A DNA stretch of 64,000 nucleotides, from positions 62,001 to 126,000 of the forward strand of contig NZ_KB894229.1 in the NCBI RefSeq assembly GCF_000374405.1. The letters are read 5' to 3'. Shown piece after piece: positions 52,758 through 62,603 of the stretch; within the stretch, counting starts at the first letter, position 1; every line of letters begins with the position of its first letter. Position numbers and translations under genes: made by a program. The notes beneath the pieces were generated by a model, which worked only from the letters and a program-made list of their open reading frames with translations, did not search any database and had not been told where the DNA came from. The DNA is from Riemerella columbina DSM 16469. Lineage in GTDB: Bacteria; Bacteroidota; Bacteroidia; Flavobacteriales; Weeksellaceae.

Positions 52758-53906
52758 TTATTGCTTTTGCGATGAGTTGATTTTATAACCGACAATCTTC
52801 CAACCATTATCCGTAGATTTTAGTGTATATACAGCGTCCAAAACGCTAACATTACCATTGTTATCAGTTACATTATAAGTAGCGTTCACCGTCGCGTTAT
52901 TGTTATCCGTAGAAGTGGTACGCAGGCTTTTAACTGCAATGGTCTTAACAGAACCAAAACCAGAAGTCGGGTTAGAAAACTGTTCGTAAGACCCCCATTT
53001 TGGATTAGATGCCGACTCATAAGCCGCACGCAAGTTTTGACTTCCTATATTATTAAGAAAACTTTTTACCGCTATTTTGGGATCTGGTTTATTTTTTGGT
53101 GTAGCCTCTTCATTAGCCACTGTTTCTTCATCGGTTTCTGCTGTCGTGTCATCTATAATATCTTCCTCTATCACTACTGGAACTTTTAGAACCTCTTCAT
53201 TTACTGGCACCCCCTTTTTTAGCATTTTAAGTAACTTTTTAGAAGTTTTTACTGACACCTGAACATCTATCATACCATCCACTACTTTTTCTCTAGGTAG
53301 AGAAGTCATCTTTAGATTAAAGCCTCTAAAATTATTATCTAACATTAAGTTTTTAGAGGTGAGCAATCTTTCACCGTTGCTAAATACTTCTAGCGTAGTT
53401 TCCAGCCCTGCGTTAGAAAACTCTACGAGATTATCCGATTGATCAACCAATCTAGGGATAATTTGTAAAGCAGTACCATTAGCGTAGGGTTGAACTTCTA
53501 TACTAATAGAACTCGCCTTTATATCATTTGGATCATGTTTGGTAGGCTCTTGGCTTTGGAAAATATTCATATACCCTAAAGATGGTGGTGCTGTACTACT
53601 CCATTCAATGCCATTTTTCTGAGCCACTTCATTAGCCATTTGTAATATTTCTGGCACTTTTTTACCATTGAGCAATTGAGATAACGCATTGAGCTCTTGG
53701 ATATCACCTTCTTTATCCACGCCGAAAGTTTTTAAAATATAAAGTGCCTCATTGAATTTTATCTGTTCAATAGTCGTTAAGTCAGAAGACATATCATTAA
53801 TACTGGATTGGAAATTTTTAATGTTACTCCCATCTACAGTATCCTTTTTACAACCTACAAAAAGCAGTAGGATAAAAGCGAAGAATAAATATTTTATTTT
53901 GTTCAT
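52758..53906 (-). CDS. Lipoprotein of unknown function
   Basis: A 382-residue lipoprotein with lipobox cysteine at residue 19 (FILLLFVGCKKD). Middle part beta-rich without recognised fold. After an acidic, Thr/Glu-rich linker (about 245-270) there is a C-terminal domain of about 105 residues (DPKIAVKSFLNNIGSQNLRAAYESASNPKWGSYEQF ... GWKIVGYKI). That domain has the layout of DUF4878/NTF2-like domains. Probably anchored in the outer membrane or periplasm. Upstream of apt with no obvious functional link. Confidence 0.8.
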   Translation of the reverse strand: MNKIKYLFFAFILLLFVGCKKDTVDGSNIKNFQSSINDMSSDLTTIEQIKFNEALYILKTFGVDKEGDIQELNALSQLLNGKKVPEILQMANEVAQKNGIEWSSTAPPSLGYMNIFQSQEPTKHDPNDIKASSISIEVQPYANGTALQIIPRLVDQSDNLVEFSNAGLETTLEVFSNGERLLTSKNLMLDNNFRGFNLKMTSLPREKVVDGMIDVQVSVKTSKKLLKMLKKGVPVNEEVLKVPVVIEEDIIDDTTAETDEETVANEEATPKNKPDPKIAVKSFLNNIGSQNLRAAYESASNPKWGSYEQFSNPTSGFGSVKTIAVKSLRTTSTDNNNATVNATYNVTDNNGNVSVLDAVYTLKSTDNGWKIVGYKINSSQKQ

Positions 53907-53932
53907 TGGTATTTAAAATTTTAATGCTTCAC

Positions 53933-53940
53933 AAAAATAA
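53933..53940 (-). promoter_or_regulatory. -7 box of the lipoprotein-apt unit
   Basis: Complement reads TATTTTTG, 26 bases before the ATG; directly abuts the actF terminator. Confidence 0.45.
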
Positions 53941-53970
53941 GAAAATCCCGATAAATGTATCGAGATTTTC
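53941..53970 (-). terminator. Terminator of the act operon
   Basis: GAAAATC-CGATA paired with TATCG-GATTTTC (one mismatch), 53941-53970, with TTATTTTTG after it on the minus strand; 23 bases after the actF stop. Confidence 0.8.
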
Positions 53971-53993
53971 TTTATAATTTAAATATCAATTCA

Positions 53994-55325
53994 TTAAAAC
54001 GGATACTCATAGATTTCTGATTCGTGTAGATAAGGGTTTCCTGTAGGGATCAATTTAGTTTTTGACAATTGTGTCATTACAACAAAAATGAATAATCCTA
54101 ACACAAATAATACCGAACCTAAAACTAATAACAATACTGTTACATTAGGCCAATATGGACCTACAGTTCCTGGCATCACCATATTAAAGTAATCTACAAT
54201 ATGACCAAGAATTACAATAACTGCCATGGTAGTTACCACTGTGTAATTTCTCTTAATACTACTACTAACCATTACTAATAACGGAATTAAGAAGTTTAAG
54301 ATTAACATTGGTAAGAATGTAGGCGCATAATATTCAAATCTACCGAAGAAATAATTGACTTCTTCTGGAATATTCGCGTACCAATACAACATAAACTGTG
54401 CAAACCAAGTATAAGTCCAAAGCATACTGGTAGCAAATAGATATTTACCAAGGTCGTGAAGGTGGTTATCATTAAACTGAGGTAAAAATCCATTCTTCTT
54501 AAGGTAAACACTAATCAAAATAATAACTGCAATGGCACTCGTTAAACAACTTACCATAGAATACCAAATATACATAGTGGAATACCAGTGTGGGTCAATA
54601 GACATCAACCAGTCCCAAGCCCAACATGCAGAGGCAAAACCAAAGAATGCAATATAGCCCACATTCCATCTGTAAAGCATCTGATAATCTCTAGGGGATT
54701 TAGTAGCATCTACTTTCTTAGACATTTGTCTTAATTTCCATGCAAAGAACGAAGCACCAATCACATAGATCAAATTTCTCACTACATAAAATGGAATATT
54801 TAAGAACTTTTTCTTTTCATATAGTATCACATCAAAGTGTGGATCATTAGGATCAGTTAAGGATGGATCCATCCAATGGAATAAATGCCCGATATGCGAA
54901 ACATTTAACGCCATAATGATTAAAAGAATGGCACCTCCAAAAGGGATATAAGCTCCAATAGCTTCCATGACTCTTGTGATGATAATTGGCCAACCTGCAT
55001 GCGCCGCATGTTGTACAGAATAGAAAAACATCACACAACAAGCTAAACCAAAAGCAAAAACTGCTACCAAGTGGATGGCTGCTAGTGGCTGGTTATGTAC
55101 CTGCATTTTAGCATGGTCTAAGTGTGCCGCATGATCTTGAGGCCCTACCATTTCGCTAGAGTGTGTAGGATTATGGTGACCAGAAGCATGAACAACTTCC
55201 ATCATATGTTCTACTTTCGCATCATCTATTCCATGATTCAAGAAGTAACCAGCACCAAAAAGCACTAATCCCAAAACGATGAATACGATAGAATACAATC
55301 TTAATTTCGGTGAAAAACTATACAT
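53994..55325 (-). CDS. actF: Alternative complex III subunit ActF
   Basis: Integral membrane quinol-binding subunit of the menaquinol:cytochrome c oxidoreductase. The 443-residue protein has about ten spans (first at about 10-28, then from about 80 on). Between the first two spans there is a periplasmic loop of about 45 residues rich in His and Met (EHMMEVVHASGHHNP, GPQDHAAHLDHAKMQVH). Conserved parts include HWMDPSLTDP and WDWLMSIDPHWYSTMYIWY. Last gene of the operon, ending at a terminator; cytochrome oxidase genes that often follow are not here. Confidence 0.9.
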   Translation of the reverse strand: MYSFSPKLRLYSIVFIVLGLVLFGAGYFLNHGIDDAKVEHMMEVVHASGHHNPTHSSEMVGPQDHAAHLDHAKMQVHNQPLAAIHLVAVFAFGLACCVMFFYSVQHAAHAGWPIIITRVMEAIGAYIPFGGAILLIIMALNVSHIGHLFHWMDPSLTDPNDPHFDVILYEKKKFLNIPFYVVRNLIYVIGASFFAWKLRQMSKKVDATKSPRDYQMLYRWNVGYIAFFGFASACWAWDWLMSIDPHWYSTMYIWYSMVSCLTSAIAVIILISVYLKKNGFLPQFNDNHLHDLGKYLFATSMLWTYTWFAQFMLYWYANIPEEVNYFFGRFEYYAPTFLPMLILNFLIPLLVMVSSSIKRNYTVVTTMAVIVILGHIVDYFNMVMPGTVGPYWPNVTVLLLVLGSVLFVLGLFIFVVMTQLSKTKLIPTGNPYLHESEIYEYPF

Positions 55326-55339
55326 TTTCTTTAGTTTAT

Positions 55340-56038
55340 TTATTTAGTATTGTCTTTATTTTCTTCTGCAGGTGCTACGGTTGCATCACTTTGTGTAGTG
55401 TTTGCCTCAGCACTAACGCCCCCTTTAAACGCTTCCATTACATAGAGCGCCACTCTCCATCTATCGCCAGGTTTCAATTGTCCTGCATAAGACCCCATGG
55501 CGTTTCTACCATTCGTTAATACATAATGTACAGAACCTATGGTAATGTCTCTATCTGCATATTTTGGCACACCTACATACGCCCCTGTCTTTACGATAGG
55601 TCCTTGTCCATCACCTTCCTTACCGTGGCAAGCTGCACAAGTGAGTTCATATAAATGTTTCCCTCTTTGGATATCTTTTGCTCTATTGGCAGGATCCAAA
55701 GGTGAGTTCACTACAGTTTTAGATGCATCATAGCCCGCATTGTATTCGTCTGGTGTCATTGTAGATTGTGGTGTACTTTCCACAATACCTTCTGGGTTTT
55801 GAGAAACGGTTCCAGGAACAAGGTATAATCCCGTAGCACCACTTTGTTTTACGAAAGCAGGAATCTCATTCTGATCTTTACGATATGGATCTTCAGCTTT
55901 CATCAATGGATCATAAGCCACTGGGAAATACATATCTGGAAAGTATACTAATGGGACATTTTCTTTTGGTCCGCAAGAATTAAGCACTACTGCTAACAAA
56001 CCAAAGATACCTGATATTTTAAAAATATTTTTCTTCAT
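55340..56038 (-). CDS. actE: Alternative complex III monoheme cytochrome c subunit ActE
   Basis: Periplasmic lipoprotein cytochrome c. ATG 56038 is preferred because it gives a standard lipoprotein signal (MKKNIFKISGIFGLLAVVLNSC, lipobox Cys22); the ATG nine bases upstream is possible and would overlap actD. One heme site CAACHGKEGDG lies at about residues 132-142 of this start, with the distal methionine likely in the NAMGSYAG segment. The C-terminal tail is acidic and Thr-rich. It follows actD by one base. Confidence 0.92.
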   Translation of the reverse strand: MKKNIFKISGIFGLLAVVLNSCGPKENVPLVYFPDMYFPVAYDPLMKAEDPYRKDQNEIPAFVKQSGATGLYLVPGTVSQNPEGIVESTPQSTMTPDEYNAGYDASKTVVNSPLDPANRAKDIQRGKHLYELTCAACHGKEGDGQGPIVKTGAYVGVPKYADRDITIGSVHYVLTNGRNAMGSYAGQLKPGDRWRVALYVMEAFKGGVSAEANTTQSDATVAPAEENKDNTK

Positions 56039-56039
56039 G

Positions 56040-56561
56040 TTAAGCATCTTTTATCGTTATTTCTTCTACTCCAGTCTCGATGAGTAGTTGTTTAATGGTA
56101 TCAACATCCGAAGATACAAATTCCATAAGAAACTTATCGTCCGTAGTTCTTGGATCAGGGTTCTGAGGTTTAGCCCCTGGATACATTTTATTTCTAAATA
56201 AGAAAGTCAAAGACATTAAGTGAGCAGAACAGAACACCATTAACTCAAACATTGGAACTACGAAGGCTGGCATATTGTGTGCCCAGTCAAATGCTGGTTT
56301 ACCACCGATATTTTGTGGCCAGTCGTGGTTCATCGTATACCAAGTCATTAGTGCACCAATGGTTACACCATAAACTGCATAGATAAATGCCGCATCTGAA
56401 ATTCTTGTTTTTTTAAGTCCTAAAGCTTTATCCAATCCGTGAACTGGAAAAGGGGTATAAACTTCGGCAATTTCAATGCCTTTTTCTCTAAATGCTTTTA
56501 CGCCGTGCATCAAATCATCGTCATCGCCGTAAAGCCCATATATTCTTTTAGTGGTGCTCAT
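56040..56561 (-). CDS. actD: Alternative complex III subunit ActD (DUF3341)
   Basis: A 173-residue membrane subunit. ATG 56561 is chosen (MSTTKRIYGLYGDDDDLMHGVKAF), the conserved start of the family; ATG 56588 would extend it deeper into actC. N-terminal ferredoxin-like cytoplasmic part, two membrane spans (about residues 56-78 and 95-120) around the HDWPQNIGGKPAFDW loop, and a C-terminal DUF3341 ending. The start overlaps actC by 14 bases. Confidence 0.92.
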   Translation of the reverse strand: MSTTKRIYGLYGDDDDLMHGVKAFREKGIEIAEVYTPFPVHGLDKALGLKKTRISDAAFIYAVYGVTIGALMTWYTMNHDWPQNIGGKPAFDWAHNMPAFVVPMFELMVFCSAHLMSLTFLFRNKMYPGAKPQNPDPRTTDDKFLMEFVSSDVDTIKQLLIETGVEEITIKDA

Positions 56562-57945
56562 CTCCTTCTTTTGCTTTATAAGTTTCACCTGAAATTTTCA
56601 AAATACTCTTCAATTCCGCTTGTGCAATCACAGGGAATGTTCTCGCATATAATAAGAACAGTACAGAGAAGAATCCAATCGTTCCTAAATATACACCTAC
56701 ATCAATAATGGTAGGTTTAAACATCGTCCAAGAACCTGGCAGGTAGTCACGAGACAAGTTAATAACGATAATGTCAAAACGCTCAAACCACATACCAATG
56801 TTAATAACTAAGGCAATCAAGAATGTGGCGATGATATTCGTTCTTATCTTCTTGAACCAGAATAATGCTGGAATTACAAGGTTACAGATAATCAATGCCC
56901 AGAATGCCCACCAGTAAGGCCCTGTTGCCGCTCCTGGCGTTAAGTAAGCAAAGTCTTCAAAACGGCTACCAGAATACCATGCAATAAAATACTCACACGC
57001 ATAAGCTACCGTTACCATACCACCCGTTAAGATAATTACGATATTCATAATTTCAATGTGGTACATGGTGATATACTCTTCTAGGTGACATACTTTTCTC
57101 GCAACTAAAAGAAGCGTTTGTACCATAGCAAATCCTGAGAAAATCGCCCCTGCTACGAAGTATGGTGGATAGATGGTAGAGTGCCATCCTTTAATTACCG
57201 ATGTAGCAAAGTCAAAAGATACCGTGGTGTGTACCGAGAATACCAATGGCGTTGCTAAACCTGCTAATACCAAAGATAATTCTTCGAATCGTTGCCAATG
57301 TTTGGCTTTTCCACCCCAGCCAAAGGCTAATATGGTATAGATTTTCTTGGTAAATGGTGTTTTTGCTCTATCTCTAATCATGGCAAAGTCAGGGATAAGT
57401 CCCATAAACCAGAATACTACGGATACCGAGAAATAAGTAGAAATCGCAAATACATCCCAAAGTAGCGGTGAGTTGAAGTTAGTCCAAAGTGAACCAAATT
57501 GGTTTGGTAACGGGAATACCCAATAACCTACCCAAACTCTACCCATGTGAATCACTGGGAAGATGGCCGCTTGTACTACCGCAAAAATCGTCATCGCTTC
57601 TGCAGAACGGTTTACGGACATTCTCCATCTTTGTCTAAATAATAAAAGTACGGCGGAAATCAATGTACCGGCGTGACCAATACCTACCCACCATACGAAG
57701 TTGGTAATATCCCAACCCCAGTTGATGGTTCTATTAAGTCCCCATGCACCAATACCCGTACCAATGGTATAAGCGATACAGCCAAATCCATAAATGAATA
57801 ATACTAAGGCAGCGTAGAGAGATGCCCACCACAACTTACCTGCTCTTTCTTCTATAGGCTTTACGATATCAACAGTAATGTCGTGATAAGTTTTATGTCC
57901 TATAATTAAAGGTTCCCTAATTGGAGCTTCGTAATGTCCTGACAT
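56548..57945 (-). CDS. actC: Alternative complex III quinol-binding subunit ActC (NrfD-like)
   Basis: NrfD/PsrC-family membrane subunit of 465 residues with about ten spans. Conserved segments: REPLIIGHKTYHDITVDI at the N-terminus, VWWVGIGHAGTLISAVLLLFRQRWR, HMGRVWVGYWVFPLPNQFGSLW and PYFVAGAIFSGFAMV. It takes electrons from menaquinol and passes them to the iron-sulfur subunit ActB. It lies 17 bases after actB. Confidence 0.95.
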   Translation of the reverse strand: MSGHYEAPIREPLIIGHKTYHDITVDIVKPIEERAGKLWWASLYAALVLFIYGFGCIAYTIGTGIGAWGLNRTINWGWDITNFVWWVGIGHAGTLISAVLLLFRQRWRMSVNRSAEAMTIFAVVQAAIFPVIHMGRVWVGYWVFPLPNQFGSLWTNFNSPLLWDVFAISTYFSVSVVFWFMGLIPDFAMIRDRAKTPFTKKIYTILAFGWGGKAKHWQRFEELSLVLAGLATPLVFSVHTTVSFDFATSVIKGWHSTIYPPYFVAGAIFSGFAMVQTLLLVARKVCHLEEYITMYHIEIMNIVIILTGGMVTVAYACEYFIAWYSGSRFEDFAYLTPGAATGPYWWAFWALIICNLVIPALFWFKKIRTNIIATFLIALVINIGMWFERFDIIVINLSRDYLPGSWTMFKPTIIDVGVYLGTIGFFSVLFLLYARTFPVIAQAELKSILKISGETYKAKEGDEHH

Positions 57946-57962
57946 GTTTTACCTTTTTATAA

Positions 57963-60900
57963 TTAAATTTTGTTTTCTTCTTCTTTTCTATTTCTTACTT
58001 TTGTGTGATAGAACACATTCGGTTTTGTACCAATTTCTTCTAGTAGGAAGTATCTTCTATCATCATTGTAGAGTTCTCTCACTTTAGAAGATTTGTCGTT
58101 CATATCTCCAAACTTCATTGCTCCTGTAGAACACGCTTTGGAACAAGCCGTTTGGAATTCGCCATCTTGCACTACTCTTCCCTCTTTTTTGGCTTCTAGA
58201 ATTACGCTTTGTGTCATTTGGATACACATAGAACATTTTTCCATCACCCCTCTAGTTCTTACTACAACATCTGGATTTAAAACCATTCTTCCTAAGTCAT
58301 TATTCATATTGAAATCAAACTTATTATTCAAATTGTATGTAAACCAGTTAAATCTTCTTACTTTATAAGGACAGTTGTTCGCACAATATCTAGTACCAAT
58401 ACATCTGTTGTAAGCCATTTGGTTTTGACCTTGCTTACCGTGTGAAGTAGCCGCTACTGGACAAACCGTTTCACAAGGCGCATGGTTACAGTGCTGACAC
58501 ATAATTGGCTGGAAAATCACATCTGGACTTTCGTTTGGCTCAATTAAAATATCATATAGACTTGGTACATCTAAACCTCTATCAATTCCTTCTTTAACTT
58601 CAATTTTTTCCTTAGCCGAGTAGTAGCGGTCAATTCTTAACCAATACATATCTCTCGACATTCTAATTTCGTCTTTACCCACTACCGGAGTGTTGTTTTC
58701 TGCCTGACATGCAATCACACAAGCTCCACATCCAGTACACGCGTTAAGGTCAATAGAAAGGTTAAAGTGTGGTCCATCTGTAAAGTCGAAAGTATCCCAT
58801 AGGTCAATCTTACCTGCTGGCATAGACCCGCTTAAAGTATGATATTCCAATGGCTTATTCCAACCTTTGTGCTGGTCATCAAATGGCACATTTAAGAAAG
58901 TATCTAAAGACACTTCTTTAGCAATTTCATAACGACCCATTAAGGTATTTTGCAACTGCATTCCTGCAAATTCGTGCTCACCTGAAACTTTTTCAATTTT
59001 CACATTAGACACCGCGAAGTCATTACCATTAAATAATGGGTAAGCATTAACACCTGTGTTTGCTACTTTACCAGAGAACTTCTTACCATAACCTAATGCT
59101 AAACCAAATGAACCATCGGCTTGCCCTGGTTGGATAAACACAGGTACATTTTCAATAGTTACGCCATTTACCGTAACATTGACCTTAGAACCATCTAACT
59201 GCATTCTACCGTTAAGGTCGTTTTCTAAACCTAAATCTTTAGCATCTTTAGGGGAAACGGTTAAATAGTTATCCCAAGATAATCTAGAAATAGGGTCTGG
59301 TAATTCTTGTAACCACGGGTTGTTGGCTTGTGTACCATCTCCCATAGAAGTTTTAGTATATAATTGAAGTTCGTATGGGCTTGCTTTAAATTTCTTTAAT
59401 TCTGCAATTGCACCTGAAGCATTTCCACCAGCGTAAGACAATCCCTCTCCAGCTGACACTTCATTATATGCATTATATAATCCTTTGTTAAATGATTTAT
59501 CTCCTAAAATACTAGAAGCATTCGCTTTTAAGTATTTATAGTAATCATTATTCGGATGATTTTTTCCATTAGTCCAAACCAATAGAGATTCCTCTATTTG
59601 TCTACATTTATAAACTTTCTGAATCGTAGGTTGCATAAGTGTATACACCCCAGTTTCTGGCATCATATCTCCCCAAGACTCTAGCCAGTTCGCTACTGGA
59701 ATAGCAGCTTTAGCGGCTTGATACATCTCATCTTTTTTCTGAGCTATCGCAATGTGACAAGGCACTTTCTTAATCGCGTCTTTCAGTTTAGCTCCGCTTG
59801 GATGAGAGTAAATTGGGTTAACATCGTTAGAGATTAATACACCAACCTGCCCAGCATTTAACCAAGATACAAACTCGTTAAATCTCTTAGCATCAAACTC
59901 TTTAAGATAGTTGGCTTTACCTGTAAAGGCAACAGAACCTAATTTTTGGTTAATTAAATGAGCTAATACATAAGCTGCTTTTGAACCATCAGCTAAAACT
60001 ATCGCTTTGCTACCTTTAGCTTGAAGTTCTTTGGCAATTTTATTCGCCACTTCATTAGAGCTAGAACCATTCAATGCATTATAAACTTCTACTAAAGTCT
60101 TATAAATATCACTTGGTTTCATTCTTAAACGCGTATCCGCATTAGCACCTGTAAGTGACATATTAGACTCTATCTGGATATGACGCAACATATTTGGCCC
60201 TGGCTTTCTTGCTTTCGCATAAGAAGTTTCAAGACTTGCCGCGTTATAATCTTCAATAAAGTTAGCATTGAATCCTACAACAAGTTCTGTTTCTGATAAA
60301 TCGTATACTGGTAATGCTCTCTTTCCAAATACTTCTTCTGCAGCGTCTAAAGCAGCCGTGTATGGAATAGCATCATAAGTTACCAATTCTGCATTCGGAT
60401 ACTTAGCCTTAAATTCTCCAAATAGTTTTTTGAAGGTAGGACTGGCAAAAGAATGCGATAATAAAACAATTTTCTTATTCGCTGCCTGAGCATCAACCAG
60501 GCCTTTTAAAACAAAACTATCAACTTTGTCAAAAGTTTCATCTTTACCATCTAATTTAGGTTGCTTTAGTTTATCATTATCATATAGTGATAATAGACCC
60601 GCTTGTACTCTAGCATTAGTTGCACCTAAACCTCCAGCGACTGGATTGGGTTCAATTTTAATTGGTCTACCTTCTCTAGTTTTAACTAAAACACTAGCAA
60701 AATCATACCCATCAAAAAATGTAGAGGCGAAATAATTCGGCACTCCTGGAATGATATTATGAGGTTTCACCACATAAGGAATTGTTTTCATAACTGGCGC
60801 CTCACACGCTGCTAAAGTTACAGCGGCAGTAGAAAACCCTAATAATTTAAGGAAATCTCTACGGCTAGTCCCTGAGTTATTCATTTTATCCTCGTTGCCC

Positions 60901-61013
60901 AAGAACTCATCTACTGGGATTTCATTTTGAAATTCCTTCTGAGCCAACTGCGCATTAAGCGATGGGTCTTTTAACTCGTGAATACTTCTGAATTGTATTT
61001 TATTTGAAGCCAT
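57963..61013 (-). CDS. actB: Alternative complex III iron-sulfur/molybdopterin-like subunit ActB
   Basis: A 1016-residue periplasmic subunit. Twin-arginine signal (SRRDFLKLLGFSTAAVTLAAC) at about residues 50-70, set back behind a 48-residue N-terminal extension as usual for ActB. The next 650 residues are a molybdopterin-oxidoreductase-like domain. Residues from about 750 form the ferredoxin-like domain with four cysteine clusters: CTGCGACVIAC, CQHCNHAPCETVC, CIGTRYCANNC and CSMCIQ...CSKAC. In this complex the molybdopterin-like domain carries no molybdenum cofactor. Starts 23 bases after actA. Confidence 0.96.
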   Translation of the reverse strand: MASNKIQFRSIHELKDPSLNAQLAQKEFQNEIPVDEFLGNEDKMNNSGTSRRDFLKLLGFSTAAVTLAACEAPVMKTIPYVVKPHNIIPGVPNYFASTFFDGYDFASVLVKTREGRPIKIEPNPVAGGLGATNARVQAGLLSLYDNDKLKQPKLDGKDETFDKVDSFVLKGLVDAQAANKKIVLLSHSFASPTFKKLFGEFKAKYPNAELVTYDAIPYTAALDAAEEVFGKRALPVYDLSETELVVGFNANFIEDYNAASLETSYAKARKPGPNMLRHIQIESNMSLTGANADTRLRMKPSDIYKTLVEVYNALNGSSSNEVANKIAKELQAKGSKAIVLADGSKAAYVLAHLINQKLGSVAFTGKANYLKEFDAKRFNEFVSWLNAGQVGVLISNDVNPIYSHPSGAKLKDAIKKVPCHIAIAQKKDEMYQAAKAAIPVANWLESWGDMMPETGVYTLMQPTIQKVYKCRQIEESLLVWTNGKNHPNNDYYKYLKANASSILGDKSFNKGLYNAYNEVSAGEGLSYAGGNASGAIAELKKFKASPYELQLYTKTSMGDGTQANNPWLQELPDPISRLSWDNYLTVSPKDAKDLGLENDLNGRMQLDGSKVNVTVNGVTIENVPVFIQPGQADGSFGLALGYGKKFSGKVANTGVNAYPLFNGNDFAVSNVKIEKVSGEHEFAGMQLQNTLMGRYEIAKEVSLDTFLNVPFDDQHKGWNKPLEYHTLSGSMPAGKIDLWDTFDFTDGPHFNLSIDLNACTGCGACVIACQAENNTPVVGKDEIRMSRDMYWLRIDRYYSAKEKIEVKEGIDRGLDVPSLYDILIEPNESPDVIFQPIMCQHCNHAPCETVCPVAATSHGKQGQNQMAYNRCIGTRYCANNCPYKVRRFNWFTYNLNNKFDFNMNNDLGRMVLNPDVVVRTRGVMEKCSMCIQMTQSVILEAKKEGRVVQDGEFQTACSKACSTGAMKFGDMNDKSSKVRELYNDDRRYFLLEEIGTKPNVFYHTKVRNRKEEENKI

Positions 61014-61035
61014 TTATACTTCTAATTTTCTGTTA

Positions 61036-62388
61036 TTAATAATGACATTTACCACACTCTAGTCCGCCAATAGCATCTACGGTAATCTTAGTACCACTGC
61101 CGTACTGTTTTTTCAACTTCTCATGTAAGTTTTTGAAATACTCTTTGTTATATCCATTATTCATATCTACCTCTGTAGTTCTATGACAATTGATACACCA
61201 GCCCATTGTAAAGTCGTTCGCCATTTGTACTACATTCATTGTATCAATAGCACCGTGACAAGCTTTACAAACTATATCCACATTTTTCGCTTTCTTAATG
61301 GTAGCCTCACCCGCCACCACGTGCTGAGCGTGACTAAAGAATACGAAGTCTGGCATATTATGGATTCTAGTCCATTCTATTGGATGACCTTTACCTGTGT
61401 AAGATTGAGTTTCCTCATCCCATCCAGCAGCAGCATAAATCTTTTTAATTTCTCCTGTATAGAATTCTCTAGACTTACCTGGCTCTATATATTCACCTTT
61501 GTATTCTGAAATGTTTTTGTGACAGTTCATACACACATTTACAGATGGAATTTCAGATACTTTACCGTATTTCGCACTTGAGTGGCACAACTGACAGTCG
61601 ATGCCATTTTCTCCAGCGTGGATTTTATGAGAGAAGTAAATCGGTTGCTCTGGCTGGTATCCTTTATAAACACCAATCCACATCAACCAGTTCCAAACAC
61701 CATAAGCAGCTAATATTGCTAACACTGCAAGCAAACCTTTACCTACATAGTCGTATTTTTCATAAAGTTCTGCAAAAGATTTAGTTTGTGTTTTTTGTAG
61801 CTCAGACAACTCATCTGCTTGATTAAGTTTCACTAATTGTCTTAACTTAACCAATAGCCAAATCAATAACGCAGCGATAAACAAAAGTGAAATAATCACA
61901 ATCGTAGAATCTGTTTTCTGCTGTTGTGCTACCTTTAGAGCATCTATACTATTGGTATCTGTAGCCGCATCTGCCGCTTCTTTTGGCTCTTCTGCTGGTG
62001 GATTGGTTGTATAAGCTAAGATATCATTGATATCCTGATCAGACAGATTAGGAAACAACTGCATTTCGGTTTTATTGAATTTTTCATAAACCTCATTAGC
62101 ATACTTGTCGCCAGATTCTCTAAGCTCTTTGTTGTTTTTAATCCATTTATGCAACCAGTCCGTGTCTAGATTCTGCTCTGTTTTCAATCTATCTACTACA
62201 CCACCAAGTGCCGGTCCTACCATCTGCTTATCCAAAGCATGACAGGCAGCACAATTGGTTTGAAATAGCGTTTTCCCATTATTAGGGTCGCCAGTAGCAG
62301 CGTCCTGCGCATAGACAGAAACACTAGTTGATAGCAATAATCCTATAGCTACCAATCCCTTTTTGTAATGCTTTCTCCAACTAATCAT
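61036..62388 (-). CDS. actA: Alternative complex III multiheme cytochrome c subunit ActA, fused form
   Basis: A 450-residue c-type cytochrome with six CxxCH heme sites. One (CAACH, residues 46-50) lies in an N-terminal monoheme domain behind a signal peptide (VAIGLLLSTSVSVYAQ). After a span near residues 160-180 and another near 215-235 come five (CQLCH, CMNCH, CKACH, CINCH, CGKCH) in the pentaheme ActA domain. The classical ActA is only the pentaheme part, so this is a fusion with a monoheme cytochrome, a form I associate with Bacteroidota. First gene of the operon. Confidence 0.93.
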   Translation of the reverse strand: MISWRKHYKKGLVAIGLLLSTSVSVYAQDAATGDPNNGKTLFQTNCAACHALDKQMVGPALGGVVDRLKTEQNLDTDWLHKWIKNNKELRESGDKYANEVYEKFNKTEMQLFPNLSDQDINDILAYTTNPPAEEPKEAADAATDTNSIDALKVAQQQKTDSTIVIISLLFIAALLIWLLVKLRQLVKLNQADELSELQKTQTKSFAELYEKYDYVGKGLLAVLAILAAYGVWNWLMWIGVYKGYQPEQPIYFSHKIHAGENGIDCQLCHSSAKYGKVSEIPSVNVCMNCHKNISEYKGEYIEPGKSREFYTGEIKKIYAAAGWDEETQSYTGKGHPIEWTRIHNMPDFVFFSHAQHVVAGEATIKKAKNVDIVCKACHGAIDTMNVVQMANDFTMGWCINCHRTTEVDMNNGYNKEYFKNLHEKLKKQYGSGTKITVDAIGGLECGKCHY

Positions 62389-62438
62389 TTATATAATCTT
62401 GGGTTATTAAATCGTTTTGAATTCTACATTCAGTTGTG

Positions 62439-62446
62439 CAAAAATA
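62439..62446 (-). promoter_or_regulatory. -7 box of the act operon
   Basis: Complement reads TATTTTTG, 50 bases before the actA ATG; -33 not clear. Confidence 0.45.
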
Positions 62447-62552
62447 AGACTTTAACATAAAATTAACTGCTATAAAAGGGTGTAAATTATCATATTCCTT
62501 CAATTTGTAATCGTTCTAAATTAATTTTTACCGCTTTTTTTAGCTTTTTCGG

Positions 62553-62582
62553 TTGGTTTATTTGCTAGTTTTAGTATTTTTG
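62553..62582 (+). promoter_or_regulatory. Promoter of the SPOR-like gene
   Basis: -33 TTG (62553-62555) and -7 box TATTTTTG (62575-62582), 19-base spacer; 21 bases before the ATG. Confidence 0.6.
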
Positions 62583-62603
62583 CGATATCATTTAATTAAA
62601 GTT

